Shown: positions 1 through 11,946 of the stretch, in pieces
Layout: every line of letters starts with the position of its first letter
How positions within the stretch are numbered: the stretch's first letter is position 1
Assembly (NCBI RefSeq): GCF_030272615.1
Contig: NC_081408.1
Span: 335,698,793-335,762,792, forward strand
Length of the DNA: 64,000 nucleotides
Direction of reading: 5' to 3'
DNA from: Cryptomeria japonica
Taxonomy: Eukaryota; Streptophyta; Pinopsida; Cupressales; Cupressaceae
Notes under the pieces: model-generated
What the model saw: only the letters and a program-made list of their open reading frames with translations
Told to the model about the DNA's origin: nothing
The model's database searches: none
Translations under genes and position numbers: made by a program

Positions 1-1518
1 TCTTTTCAATTTGTTCTAATTCATCTTCCATAGCTTTAATCCAATGTTTATCTTCACATGCCTCAATAACAGATGTTGGTTAAATTTGAGAAATTAAACA
101 TACATCTTCATTTACCAGTCTTCCTCTTGTCATAACACCTTGATACTTATTCCCAATTATCTGACTTTCAGAGTGATTCAGTCTTACATACCTGGGTGTG
201 TTCACTTGCTATTGTTCTTCACTCACTATGGAATTCTCTGATGATGCCGGTGTGACTGGATCCACATTCTATACCGGTGCACTCTATATAGGTTCATTAA
301 AGATCATCTCAACTGCTAGTTCAGAATCCATAGACCTTGAATTTCCTCTAAAGTGTTCATCTATCTTCACATTTGCACTCTCAATGATTTTCTGCAATCT
401 TTTATTAAAACATCTATATGCTTTGCTCTTAGATGAATAACCAAGAAATATTCCTTCATCACTTCTAGGATAAAATTTACCAATATACTCATCTCTCCTA
501 ATGTAGCATTTGCTTCCAAATATTCTGAAGTATTTAAGAGTAGGAGTATTACCAAACCATAGTTCATAAGGTGTCTTACCAATTTTACCTCTGATGTGAA
601 CTCTGCTAAAACTGTAAACTATTGTATTCACTACCTCTCTCTAGTACACATGAGGTAGATTTGCTTATAATATCATGCTTCTGGTTGCATCCAAAATAGT
701 TCTATTCTTCTTTTCCAAAACTCCATTTTGCTGAGGTGTCCAAGCTACTGATAGTTGTCTTCTAATTATATTCACTTCACAAAATGTATTAAACTCCTTA
801 GATGTGAATTCACCTCCTTGATCTAATCTTAAACATTTGATTTTCTTACCGGTTGGATTCTCTACCATTGCCTTGAATAGTTTGAATTTCCCAAAATTTT
901 CTGATTTCTCCCTAAGAAAAGTAACCTAACATATTCTTGAATAATCATCAATGATTAGCATAAAGTATCTATCTGCCTGTAGACTTCTTGTTCTTTTGGA
1001 CCACACAAATCAGTATGGATTAAATCAAGAACTTTATTGGATTTCTCAGAAATAATCTTAAAATTTGTTCTAACTTTCTTTCCCATTTGACATTCCTTAC
1101 ATACCAGATTATGAGGTTTTACAATCTTAGGTAAATCCCTTACTTCCTTAGTTGAACTAATCTTTATAATGCAATCAAAATTCACATGACAAAGTCTTTT
1201 ATGCCATTACCAACTTTCATCAATATGTGCAATCAAGCATGTCTTTTCACTATTATTTAAATGAAAGATATTACCTCTAGTCTGATTACTAGTTGTAATC
1301 TCCAAACTAGTTATATTCATGATTTTGTATTTACATTTCTTGAATTGTAACTAAAATACCTTTTCAACTAATTGAACATCACTCAAAAGATTATTCTTCA
1401 AACCTTCAACATAATAAACATTGTCAGTATTGTGCTTACCATCAAAAGGTATAGTGCCTTTTCCTCTGATTAAACAAGCTTTATCATCCCCAAATCTTAC
1501 TAGACCTACATTGTATTC
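1..1518 (-). pseudogene. Element A pol: protease end, integrase, start of reverse transcriptase (broken)
   Basis: Read from 1518 downwards there is the end of the protease region, the GAG-pre-integrase segment (WHKRLCHVNF near 1195) and a zinc-binding CKEC motif. The integrase core follows, with HTDLCGP (first catalytic Asp, near 1015) and a PQQNGVLEKKNRT segment (near 700) holding the catalytic Glu. Then comes the YELWFGNTP block (near 550). The last 280 bases match the linker that leads into copia reverse transcriptase (ending AMEDELEQIEK). In-frame stops and frame changes occur near 1190, 955, 880 and 640. The enzyme would normally process and integrate the element's cDNA; this copy cannot. 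Confidence 0.85.
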
Positions 1519-2685
1519 CTAAAAAGATAAGAATTTACTTTTATCATGAGTCCTATGATGTGAACATCCAGAATCTATAATCCATTCATCCTTTTCTTCA
1601 ATTTTAGCTGCCAGGGCCTGCTCTATCTGTGGAACAGTAGGTGTCGGTTGATCTTCCTTTATTGCAACAAAAGCCCATCCATTGTCTATCAGTTCTTCAT
1701 CAGAACCATCAGTAACTCCTTCATCAGCATAACAACATGATTTGTCTCTATTCTTCTTAAATTTGTATATCTGATATTCAGGGTTAGGATTATATGGTCT
1801 TTTAGCTTCTTCTCCGAATCTTGCATGTCTATTAGGATATCTAGATGCCATATGACCAACTTTATTGTAGTTAAAACATTTAAATGGTGTTTTACCTTCA
1901 TACTTACTTCCAATAGGACCTTTAGGCAATTTCCTTGCAAATAGTGCTTCAAGTTCTTCGAGTTCTTCATTTTCCTTCTTGATATCTTTAAGTTCTCTTG
2001 CATAAAGTGCTTTCCAATCATATTTGTCAGATGATGATGCTTTGAAGGCTAAATCTATCTTAATTGTAGCAACAAGACCAAATTCCTCAAGCTCAAATGC
2101 TGAAAGTTTTCCAACCAAGGTATCTCTAGATACTGATGTATTAGGCATTGTTCTCAACTCATTAATAGTAGTTACTTTCATTTTGTATGCTGGTGGAAAT
2201 TCTCTTAACACTTTAGAAACAATTTCATCTTCACTTAAGGAACCTCCACAGCATTGTATTCCTAAAACAATTTCATTAACCCTTTCCATAAAAGCAAAAA
2301 TTCTTTCATCTTCTTCCATTTTCAGATTTTCATACCTGACATGGAAGCATTCCAGTTTGGCAATTTTGATAGTGGTATCTCCTTCATTAAATGACTCTAA
2401 TTTATCCCAAATAGCTTTAGAAGAAGATCGGTCTAATAATCCCATGATTTGCTAATATGACAAGGCGCTCATAAGTGCTTCTCTTGTTTTGCAATCATTT
2501 TCCATGTCTTTAGCCAATGTTGGTGGATGAGGTTGATTCAGTAAAGGAGGAATATAGACATTCTTTGTAACATCCCATATGTCACTTCCAATGCAATTCA
2601 AATGTGTCTCCATTCTGATCTTCCATATACCATAATTAGTTCCATCAAGTTTCGGACTGTCCTTCCTGAAAAAGTTAGTTGCCAT
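1519..2685 (-). pseudogene. Element A gag (copia, UBN2-type) running into protease
   Basis: The frame opens with an ATG at 2685 (MATNFFRKDSPKLDGTNYG), followed by the typical copia capsid pattern 'LDGTNY..W...M'. One stop lies near 2452. The next 308 codons are open: a UBN2-like capsid domain (LRTMPNTSVSRDTLVGKL region), a zinc knuckle CFNYNKVGHMASRYP in which the second and last cysteines are replaced, and the protease motif WIIDSGCSHH near 1565 with catalytic Asp. Gag packages the RNA into virus-like particles. The start follows the primer-binding site at 2729-2740 by about 45 bases, as expected. The knuckle is probably non-functional. Confidence 0.85.
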
Positions 2686-2728
2686 AGAATTTCCTCAAGT
2701 TGTTAAACTTCTGCAAAAAGAGGACTTA

Positions 2729-2740
2729 GCTCTGATACCA
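2729..2740 (-). other. Primer-binding site of element A
   Basis: The minus strand reads TGGTATCAGAGC two bases after the LTR end. This is the classic complement of plant initiator tRNA-Met used to prime minus-strand cDNA synthesis. Confidence 0.9.
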
Positions 2741-2742
2741 AT

Positions 2743-3829
2743 TGTTAGGACCTAGAGGAAACTGAGAGGGGGGTGGTGAATTAGTTGTCTATTAATTTCA
2801 ACCCAAATATAACTTAATCAAACTTGATACTTAATACCGGTAAACTAAACTTAATGCCGATAGACAGATTAGGAGTTAATATTAATACCAATGAAACTTA
2901 ATGCATAGAATAGAAAGAGAAATAATATCCACAACACATAACATAGAGATTTGTACATGGAAACCCTGTAAGGGGAAAAACCATGGTGGAAAACCTTACC
3001 CATAATCAAATGATACTATTGTAGATAGTATGTGTATTCAAATGGGATCTACACATACAGAAAGGCCAACCACCTATAGCTCACTAATCAACCACAAAAT
3101 AAGAGTCACACTGACTACAATTGGATAGTTAAATCCAATGATAATGTACTGCTCAAAGTAGCATCTTCAATACTGGATTCAATACCGGTTAAGCTCTACT
3201 AATCACCTTCAAACCTTCCTTAAACCTTTTGTATGGTCTGCTCATATGATCTTCAATATTAACGCATACCATGTTACAATACCATAACCATATACCTTCA
3301 CTGTATCTCTTACATTATCTCACAAATGAGATCTTACATATATACCAAAACCTAAGACCAAATGTGTAGGTCAGCTCACCAAGAATATTACAATCAATTA
3401 CAAATAAGTCAAGATGTGGTGCATCATGTTGGCTCAAAAAATTTACAACAATATCCAATTAATTAAATCATCTCCATAACATGTCGTGTTGTTCTGGAAT
3501 AGATAATGCATGCCAGACATAACCTAGACCAATTTGCTGGTAAAAACAAATATGTCAACCCAATTAGACCAATAACCAAAATACCAAATCCAAGTGTCCA
3601 AACCATGTCTTTGACATAACCAAGTAATCTCTAGATGATAACAAGTCATCTTCAACACCGATGAACAATATAACCTGCTGGTGAGTGATATATCGATGAC
3701 TGTGCATAAGTCACTGAACTTGTTGGTGAATATAATGTGCCGAGTCAACATAACCAAAGATATCTAGAAGGATAAGTGTTGACATCAATGACAAAACCAA
3801 TACAACACATTCATAATACCAATAGTCCA
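2743..3829 (-). repeat. 5' LTR of element A (about 1,087 bp)
   Basis: The inner end (minus strand ...CCTAACA) is fixed by the primer-binding site. The outer end is placed where copia integrase codons of element B resume. Near the outer end there is a TTTTGTCATTGATG block shared with the LTR starts of B, C, F, G and I. Near the inner end there is the CACCCCCCTCTCAGT block that ends most LTRs in this window. The outer terminus is the least certain point. Confidence 0.75.
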
Positions 3830-4990
3830 AACCATAATTCATAACGGGTCTTACCGGTTTCACCTTTGATGTGAACATTGTTGAATGTATAGACTTTTGT
3901 ACTCACTGCTTCTCTCTAGTAGATATAAGGAAAATTGGCTTCCATCATCATAGATCTTGTTGCATCCAAAATGGTTCTATTCTTTCTTTCCACCAATCCA
4001 TTCTATTGAGGACTCCTAGGTGTAGATAATTGTCTCCTAATTCCATTTGTCTCACAATAACTATTAAATTCATGAGAAGTGAACTCACCACTTTGATTTG
4101 ATCTTAGACATTTGATTTTAAATCAAGTTTCATTCTCTACTTTTTCTTTAAAGATCTTGAATTTATCAAAAGATTTAGACTTCTCCCTTAGAAAAGTCAC
4201 CCACATCATCCTAGAATAGTCATCAATAATCAACATGAAATACCTATCACCTTGAAAGCTTCTAGTCCCTATTGGACCACATAAGTCAGTGTGAATCAAA
4301 TCAAGTACATCATTAGATTTACCATGTATGCTCTTATAAGAACTTCTAACTTTCTTTCCCAATTTACATTCCTTACATACTGGATTATGAGGCTTCATAA
4401 TCTTAGGTATATCTCTGACTGCCTTAGTTGAACTGATCTTAACAGTAAAATCAAAATTAACATGACACAACCTCTTATGCCATTACCAACTCTTATCAAT
4501 ATGAGAAATCAAACATGTCTTATTACTAGTATTCAAATGAAAGATATTACCTCCAGTTTGAGTACTGGTTGCAATCTCCAACCACTCTTGTTAATAATTT
4601 TGTATTTTCCATATTTAAACTAAAGTTGGAAACCCTTGCCCACCAATTGACCAACACTCAAAAGATTATGCTTTAAACCTTCTACATAATAGACATTATT
4701 AGTATTATTCTTACCATCTAGAGAAATAATACCTCTACCTTTGATCATACATTCTTTGTCATCTCCAAATCTGACTTGACCACCATTGTATTCTTGGAGG
4801 GACAAAAATTCTCTTATCTCTAGTCATATGATGTGAGCATCCACTATCAATTACCCATTCATCTTTATCTTCAACTTTTGCTACTAGGACCTTTTCTTCA
4901 TTTTTCATAGTTGGTTCCAGTTCATCTTCTTTTAAGGAATACAACACCCAATCCTTTCCATTGTTGGATCCATTAGCAAAGTCTTCTACC
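3830..4990 (-). pseudogene. Element B protease end and integrase (truncated by A)
   Basis: Downstream of the protease motif, the frame shows VRFGDDKECMIKGRG and VYYVEGLKHNLLSVGQL near 4790-4640. The pre-integrase HKRLCHVNF follows near 4465, then CKECKLGKK zinc residues, HTDLCGPIGTRSFQGDRYF near 4285, and IIDDYSRMMWVTFL with the second catalytic Asp near 4215. The segment carrying the catalytic Glu lies near 3985 but is frame-disrupted. Coding ends at YELWFG next to the LTR of A. The piece is a relic of the integrase of copia pol. Confidence 0.85.
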
Positions 4991-6012
4991 GCTTCATCTC
5001 CAGAGTCATCACTTACTCCTTCCTCATCTGCTATGTAGCATTGTTTAGTTTTCTTAAATTTATATCTGTTCTGGTTAGGCTGAAAATATTTCTTAACTCT
5101 TTCCTCAAACCTTGCATTCCATTCTAGACATGTAGATGCAAAATTACCAATCTTATTACATGCAAAATATTTAAAAGGTGTGTTTCCTTCATACTTACTT
5201 CATGTCAGACCTTTAGGTACTCTTCTAGAAATTAAGGCTTCAAGTTGCTCAAATTCTTTATCTTCTTTCCTCATGTCTTCCAATTCTTTTGCATATAAGA
5301 CTTTCCAATCATGTTTGCCGGTAGATGATGATGATGATGCATGAGAACCAGGTTTAAACTTTATAGCTCCATAAGATCCAAATTCTTCAAGCTCAAAAGT
5401 AGATAATTTCCTAATTAGATTGTCTCTATTAACTAAAGAGTTTGCCATTGTCCTCAATTCATTAATTGTAGTTGTATTAATCTTGTAAGATGGTGGAAGG
5501 GCTCTCAAGACTTTGGAAACTATTTCATCTTCACTCAGAAATCCTCCACATCATTGAATTCCCATAACAATCTCATTTACTCTTTCCATAAACACAACAA
5601 TTCTTTCATTATCTTCCATCTTCAAGTTTTCATATCTTACCCAATAACCATCAAGTTTAGTAATTTTGACAGTAGGATCACCTTCATAAAGAGTTTACAA
5701 TTTATCCCATATAACCTTTGCTGATGATTTATTAGTCAATCCCATGATCTTCCAATCAGTAAGTGCACACAAGAGGGCTTCTCTAGCTCTACATTCATTC
5801 TCAATATTCTTATCCAAGTCTGTAGGTGCAGGATTGCTAGATTTTGGATTATAAGGTGTCTATCCTTTCTCATTGATCTCCCAAATATCCTTGCCAAGAC
5901 ATCTAAGATGACTCTCCATTCAAATTTTCTATATCCCATAATTTATTCCATCAAGCTTAGGGATTTCTCTTCTAAAAAATAGTTATCAGTGGATTTGAAG
6001 AGTTAGCTACCA
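4991..6012 (-). pseudogene. Element B gag (broken)
   Basis: A minus-strand ATG at 6012 opens a copia gag related to that of A. Shared blocks include VRYENLKMED near 5640, SEDEIVSKVLRALPPSYK near 5530 and ELEEFGSYGAIKF near 5380. The zinc knuckle is degenerate (YFACNKIGNFASTC, near 5170). Several stops and shifts lie between 6012 and 5510. The protease motif WVIDSGCSHHMTRDK follows near 4850. Capsid role by family; this copy is dead. Confidence 0.8.
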
Positions 6013-6057
6013 TAGGATCTACCTCAAGTGGTTAAGCTCTTGCAAAAGAGGACCAAA

Positions 6058-6069
6058 GCTCTTATACCA
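6058..6069 (-). other. Primer-binding site of element B (one mismatch)
   Basis: The minus strand reads TGGTATAAGAGC, one base off the initiator tRNA-Met complement, two bases after the LTR end. Confidence 0.75.
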
Positions 6070-6071
6070 AT

Positions 6072-7317
6072 TGTGAGGATAATTGGTGAACAACTGAGAG
6101 GGGGGGTGAATTAGTTGTTAACAGATTATATCAATTAATCCACTTAATAACCTTTAACTAGATTAAGTATCAGTAAAGCAGAAATAGATACCAGTAAACA
6201 ATACAACTTAATAATTAAAGAAATAATCAATGCAAAGAAACCATACCACATAACACCATGATTTGTATGTGGAAAACCCAGAAAGGGAAAAACCACAATG
6301 GGAAGCCTACCCACAGTCAGATGATACTTTTGCAAAAATTATGTGATACAATGAGGGGCCTGCACATGCAGGAAGGCACATTGCCTAGAGCGTACTACTC
6401 ATTATAAAAGAGTCTCACTGACTACAAAGAGGCAACAACCATCTCAAGATAAATGGACAACAATCTAGAAAAATGAACTATGAGAGATAACATCAACCAT
6501 GCATGATTATAGTCCTAGTTAAGTTCAATACCAGGGGCCTTTGACCTCTTCCTTAATCCCAATTCTATCCTCAATGATCAACCTAATCCTCTTCCTGAAT
6601 GATATTACAATATTCACACATTGTATTCCATACCATTGATCTACAATGAGATCTTACATCAATTTATACCAACCCTAAGGCTAAACCAATTAGGTCAGCC
6701 ACCTACAAGATATTACAATATGATCATTACATAAATCCATATTACAATGATAGTCCATGTCAGCTTAAGACCAAAACAACAATAAAAAATCCATAAATCA
6801 TCCCAAAACATCTCAGTAACGTGTAGAGTACACATTAACATGATACCGGTCCATAACTTAGATAGGCACCAGACCTATTCTAGGTCCACCACGCCAAAGC
6901 AATATCTTCAAATAGTTGAAGCATGATCAAAGAACATCTTCAGCATCCTGAAATTCATCTAGAAGCCACACCAAAACCACTTATGCATCCTATCAAGATT
7001 TCTTAGTGAAATCTCTATCAGTTAACCTTAAATCAATGTCGGTAAGGGTTTAGAAGAGTGTATGACAGTGCTTGATTACCAAGTCAATACCAATTGACCA
7101 AAATAGGCTCCAGAAGCATGTAACATGTAAAACATACTCTTATTGATCCAAACATGCTGAAAGTGTCCAACAGATAGTCTCTTTTGCCGGTAAAACTAGA
7201 TCTTCTGTCGGTAACCAGAACTTGTTTGTCGGTAACCAACCATAACAGCTAGTGTTGACATCAATGATAAAGCATCAATGCAACACATAATCAATTCATC
7301 CATAATGCCAATAGACA
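6072..7317 (-). repeat. 5' LTR of element B (about 1,246 bp)
   Basis: The inner end TCCTCACA is set by the primer-binding site. The outer end lies near 7317, where codons of the C-terminal RNase H tail of element C stop. The LTR contains the shared CACCCCCCCTCTCAGT block and the TCATTGATGTCAACA block near its start. A 4-bp stem with 7-nt loop lies at 6299-6313, upstream of a poly-T stretch on the minus strand. About 160 bp longer than the LTR of A. Confidence 0.75.
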
Positions 7318-9953
7318 CAACTTCCAACTTGTGTCTTAAATACTCAAGTGTTTACCGGTAATGGTTTGGTGAAAATGTCTACCACTTGTTCTCTTGTAGG
7401 GATGTAGTCCATCTTTACTTCCTGTCCTTCAACCTTCTCTCCAAGGAAATGATACTTGATGGCTATATGCTTTGTCCTAGAATGCATCACCAAATTCTTT
7501 GATATACTGATGGCACTTGACTTATTAGACCAGATGAGAATAGGATCAATGATATTCACCTCTATGTCCTTGAGGGTTTGCTTCATCCAAAGTACTTGAG
7601 AGCAACATGTAGTAGTAGCAATGTATTCTTCTTTAGTAGTTGAAAGGGAGACTGAATCCTACTTCTCGCTATGCCATGAGACCAACCGGTCACCTAGGAA
7701 GAATGCACCACCACTTGTGCTCTTCTGGTCATTAATGCAACCTACCCAATCAGCATCAATATATGCTTCCAAGAGGAATTTCCCTTGTTAAGGGTACCAC
7801 AATACATAACTAAGTGTTCCTTGTAGGTACTTAAAAATTCTACTTACGACATTCATATGTGACAACTTAAGTGTAGCTTGAAATCTAGCCACCATGCATA
7901 CTACCTACACAATATCCGGTCTAGAAGTAGTAAGATACAGTAGGCTACCTATCATGGATCTATACAATGTCATATCTACCACCAGTGATTCATAATTCTT
8001 GCTTATTTTTCTTCTGATCACCATGGGGTACTTACCGGGTTGCAATCCTCCATTTAAAATTTCTTCAACATATCCTTTGAATACTTGGTTGTGAGATAAA
8101 GATTCCCTTATCTTGCTATGATATTTACAACCCAAGGAAGTATGTCAATTCTCCAAGCATTGACATCTCAAATTCTAGTTGTATCTGATTAGCAAATTCT
8201 TTGCAAAGGGTGTCCTTATTGTCTCCAAAAATAATGTCTTCGACATACACAACCACAATGATCATGTGGTTTCCATCTTTCTTTATGTATAAATTTCTTT
8301 TAGCACTCCCCTTTTTGAATCCATGCTCCTTCAAGTACTAATCTAGCCTTGAATACCATGCTCTAGGAGCTTTCTTTAAACCATATAGAGCTTTCTTCAA
8401 CTGGCACACAAAGGTTTCATCATCATGTAGCAGGAACCCTTTTGGTTGCTCCGTGTACACTTCTTCTTCAAAATTTTCATTTAGGAAGGAAGATTTTACA
8501 TCCATTTGATATACTTTATAACCCTTGTAGGCATAAAATGATAGAAATATTCTAATTGCTTCTAATCTAGCTACCGGTGCAAATGTTTCTTCAAAATAAA
8601 TACCCTCTACTTGAGAGTAGCATTTGCACACAAGTCTATCTTTATGCCTAAGAATTTTACCTTCTTCATTCATCTTATTCCGGTAGACCCATTTAGTGCC
8701 AATGATGTTCTTGTCTTCTAGTCTAGGGACTAATTCCCAAGTCTTGTTCTTCTCAATCTATTGTAGTTCTTCTTCCATGGAATCCATCCATTCCTATCTT
8801 TTTCTAGCCTCATTGAATATTTTAGGTTCTTCTTCAATCATAAGGCAGAAGTTGACTTGTTCATCATTCTAGGAAAGTCTTCTCCTAATATCCACAACAT
8901 CACCCTTATTACTTAGAATCTTCTCTTCTGGGTGGTTCATGTGCACATACCAGTTAGGAGACTTTTTGGATGCTTCTTTCGGTTCATTATCTGACTGACC
9001 TTTCTCACCTTCATCACTAGAATCATCATATCAGTTTACCTGTGATTGACTTCCTTTGTGCATATCCTCATCAAATCTTATATCCACACTCTCAATGACT
9101 CTTCTTAGTATTTTTTGGTAGCATTTATAGGCCTTGTTGTTAGATGTGTAACCAAGGAAGATTCCTTCATCACCCCTGGAATCAAAACTACCTAGACCAT
9201 CCATATCTCTCTTGATAAAACACTTGCTTCCAAATACTTTGAAATATTTGACTGATGGTTTCCGGTTATACCACAACTCATAAGACCTATCATTCTATTG
9301 TTTGTTCTCAGTTGAACCCAGTTCAAGGTATATGCAGCAGTATGCACCGCATCCTTCCAATACATGTCTACTAGATTGGCCTCATTTAACATGGTTCTTA
9401 CCATCTCCTTGACTGTCCTGTTCTTCCTTTCTACCACACCATTTTGTTGTGGAGTCCTAGGGGATGAGTATTGCCTTTTAATTCCATGTCTTTCACAGTA
9501 ATCTTCAAACTCATTTGATGTGAACTCTCCACCCCGATCTAATCTTAGACATTTTAGCTTGCACCCACTTTCCTTCTCCACCATCTTCCTAAAGATTTTG
9601 AATCTATCAAATGATTGTGATTTATCTTGTAGGAAAGTGACCCATGTCATTCTTGAAGAGTCATCAATGAAGAGCATAAAATATCTTTCACCGATAAGAG
9701 CTCTTGTCCTAGTTGGACCACATAGATCTGTATGTACAATTTCAAGTGGTCTTGAGGTGTTGTGTTCTTTTGTTCTGAAGCTCACCTTACTTTGCTTCCC
9801 TTTCACATGTTCATCACAAAATGTGCTTACCGTTTTGATGATGGGTGGAATATTTCTTACACACCCGTTTTTTCTTATTGCAACTAAGTTATCAAAGTTT
9901 ATGTGGCCTAATCTTTTGTGCCACAACCAACTTTCATCCACTTGTCCCAACAT
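7318..9953 (-). pseudogene. Element C pol: integrase, reverse transcriptase, RNase H (broken)
   Basis: From 9953 downwards: WLWHKRLGHINFDNL (pre-integrase), then HTDLCGPTRTRAL, FIDDSSRMTWVTFL and NGVVERKNRTVKEM, which hold the D, D and E of the integrase core. The SKCFIKRDMDG region follows near 9215. Reverse transcriptase runs from about 8740 ([13 protein letters not shown]) through [45 protein letters not shown] and the active-site loop YVEDIIFGDN near 8240, where the usual first Asp of YVDD is Glu. RNase H follows (SRPDIV near 7910; ADWVGCINDQKSTSGGAF near 7730; SRTKHIAIKYHFL near 7450) and ends in DIFTKPLPVNT. Stops and frameshifts lie near 9290, 9030, 8340, 8125 and 7900. Codons of the C-terminal tail run to the LTR of B. 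Confidence 0.92.
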
Positions 9954-11345
9954 ACATTTGATGGTATAATGAAAGAATAAGGATCCGGTCAACTACTAAG
10001 AGGTGGGGGGGGGGGTGAATCAATAGATAGAAAACTAATAATAACTTTCACCAATCTCAAAGTAAACTTAGAACTAACAAGTTAAACCACTGAACTATAA
10101 ATGCAATATCACTATCAAGTTTAACCAGTTGACTATTATAGTAGATTAGCAATAAACAAATTGAAACTCACAAACATCCAAATACTTTACTAACATAAGT
10201 AAAACTTCATCTCATATTTTTGTCGATTAACATAACATATCAAAGTGGATTAAGCAATTTAACCATAGTAAACATAACCACAAAAACATTCACCACTTGA
10301 CACAATATTTTGATGTGGAAACCCAAATGGGAAAAATGATGATGAGATGAGACTCACAATATAACTCTCTGAACTCTTCTGAAGTTTTCCCTGTTAGGAG
10401 CCAAGCCTGTTAAAGCTTTTACAAAAAGTCCTATTAAGAACAGATCCTGTTAGGGACCACCCAGTTAAGGGATTGACTATAATGCCCTATTAAAAGCAAT
10501 ACCCTGTGAGGAGTAACCTTGGTAAATGGCGACCTAGTTAGAGGATTTGAATAACACTAAGCTTGTTAGATCTTACCCGGTTAGGGGATTTTATTGTTGT
10601 AATTGTTAGAAAATAACAGGAGTTTGCTGATCTATTTGAATAGCACTACACTTGCTTGTTTAGATCCTTTTCATGCTCCTATGTCCCTTTACACAAATTT
10701 TAGATACATCATCCGATTTGGCAACCACACACTCAACTAGAAATTTGCCAACTCTAAAACAAAACAACTCATCAACCTTATAAACAAATCACTAGGTCGG
10801 TAACACAAAAAAACCTAATTCTCTCATAGAGATTCAAAACAAGTCAGTTCAAGTATGATCATTGGATTACATAATAATCTCTGCACATCATTCAAGATAG
10901 CCTCAACCACTCCTTGATCACCGCTTCATCAAACTCAATAACTCATCATAGGGTTTGCATTACATGCAATATACTTGCTCATTCTCAAGATAAAAACCAT
11001 TATCTCAATACACCAAAAACACTTTGAAACTCTTCTCATACAACATGCATACATTTCATAATCATTACCCCTCATTATCAGATCATACACCAATATATCA
11101 AACTTCATCAAAGTTAATCAGTTAGGGTTTATCAAATCAATAGGTATGGTTTACCGGTTCAACTCTCCATTACTTAGCAATACCGGTTCACTCCACAAAC
11201 TCACCTACCAGTTACAGTTCCCTTCACTAGCTCTTCATGCCAGTTACAAAACAACATTATAACAACAACATTACCGGTTACAATTGACATCAATGACAAC
11301 ATAACAGTTCATTAATGCAATATTCATGCAAATTCCAACAACATT
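9954..11345 (-). mobile_element. Solo LTR inserted in element C, with 5-bp target-site duplication
   Basis: A 1,382-bp segment (9959-11340) reads TGTTGG...CCATCA on the minus strand and is flanked on both sides by ACATT (plus strand, 9954-9958 and 11341-11345). The pol codons of C read smoothly when one copy of the duplication and the insert are removed. The sequence resembles the LTR of element F. It shares the GGATCC block near the end, the plus-strand GGAAACCC / GGGAAAAA segment and a repeated series of CCTGTTAGGAG-like blocks. No primer-binding site or coding sequence accompanies it, so it is a solo LTR left by LTR-LTR recombination. Confidence 0.88.
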
Positions 11346-11930
11346 GGGATTCAAAACATTCTTTCAGATTATATACATTACCATCTATCCTCTTTCCTTA
11401 GGCCACAGTATGACCGGTACTCTCTTTCTTTATCCGGCAACTGGTAGAATCAAAGGTGAATTTGTTACCTTTGTGACACATTTGACTCACACTAACAAGT
11501 TGTGCTTTAGGCCTTCAACATAATATACATTACATGCCTTCAATTTTCCATAAATATTTAGAGTACCTTTTCCCTTTATTTTGATGGATGAGTTGTCTCT
11601 GAATCTTACTGAACCACCATTCCAATCTTCAAGCTTGATAAGTTTATTTTTATCACCAGTCATGTGGTTGGAACAACCACTTTCTATAACACATAGATTT
11701 TTTCCTTTTGGCACGTAAGGTAGTATGCACTATTAGGCTTGATTCTACCTTGACCTTTTCTTTCTCAACCCATACCGATTTGGTTTCCTTCTTCTTGTCA
11801 GCTGCTATTTTGTGCTCTAGTTTAATTACCGATTCTTGATCAGGGTTTCTCCTCTTCTTCTTGATTTTCCTATTTTTACAAAAAAAATTTATATGTCCAA
11901 ACTCTTGTTAGTTATAACATTTCACATTTT
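11346..11930 (-). pseudogene. Element C gag end and protease (split by LINE and solo LTR)
   Basis: From 11930 down, the frame completes the fourth zinc knuckle of gag (QEFGHINFFCKNR, with a stop in place of the second cysteine) and a lysine-rich linker. Near 11690 comes the protease segment VIESGCSNHMTGDKNKL, in which the catalytic Asp of the usual DSGCS is Glu. VYYVEGLKHNLLV follows near 11515. The frame then shifts and continues as VSQMCHKGNKFTF to the solo LTR at 11340. Aspartic protease normally matures Gag-Pol. The Asp-to-Glu change would be expected to cripple it. Confidence 0.8.
11916..11930. other. Left target-site duplication of the LINE
   Basis: AACATTTCACATTTT at 11916-11930 is repeated exactly at 19875-19889. 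A 15-bp exact duplication is typical of LINE insertion by target-primed reverse transcription. Confidence 0.92.
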
Positions 11931-11946
11931 AAATCAAATACAAGCA

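Larger units (their letters stand above)
1..3829 (-). mobile_element. Element A: Ty1/copia retrotransposon, 5' part (continues past left edge)
   Basis: On the minus strand the order is LTR (2743-3829), primer-binding site, gag, protease, integrase and the start of reverse transcriptase at position 1. This is the Ty1/copia order, with integrase before reverse transcriptase. The right end lies directly against integrase codons of a second copia element (B), so A appears to be inserted into B. The reading frame is broken by several stops and shifts, so the copy is dead. The 3' half and 3' LTR are outside the window. Class assignment is firm; the outer LTR boundary is uncertain by a few bases. 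Confidence 0.9.
3830..7317 (-). mobile_element. Element B: Ty1/copia retrotransposon, split by A
   Basis: The minus-strand order is LTR (6072-7317), a degenerate primer-binding site, gag, protease and integrase. Integrase stops abruptly at 3830, where the LTR of A begins. The missing downstream part (rest of integrase, reverse transcriptase, RNase H, 3' LTR) should lie beyond the left edge, on the far side of A. The outer LTR end abuts the last codons of pol of element C, so B seems inserted in C. B and A are the same family: their gag, integrase and LTR blocks can be aligned by eye. Confidence 0.85.
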
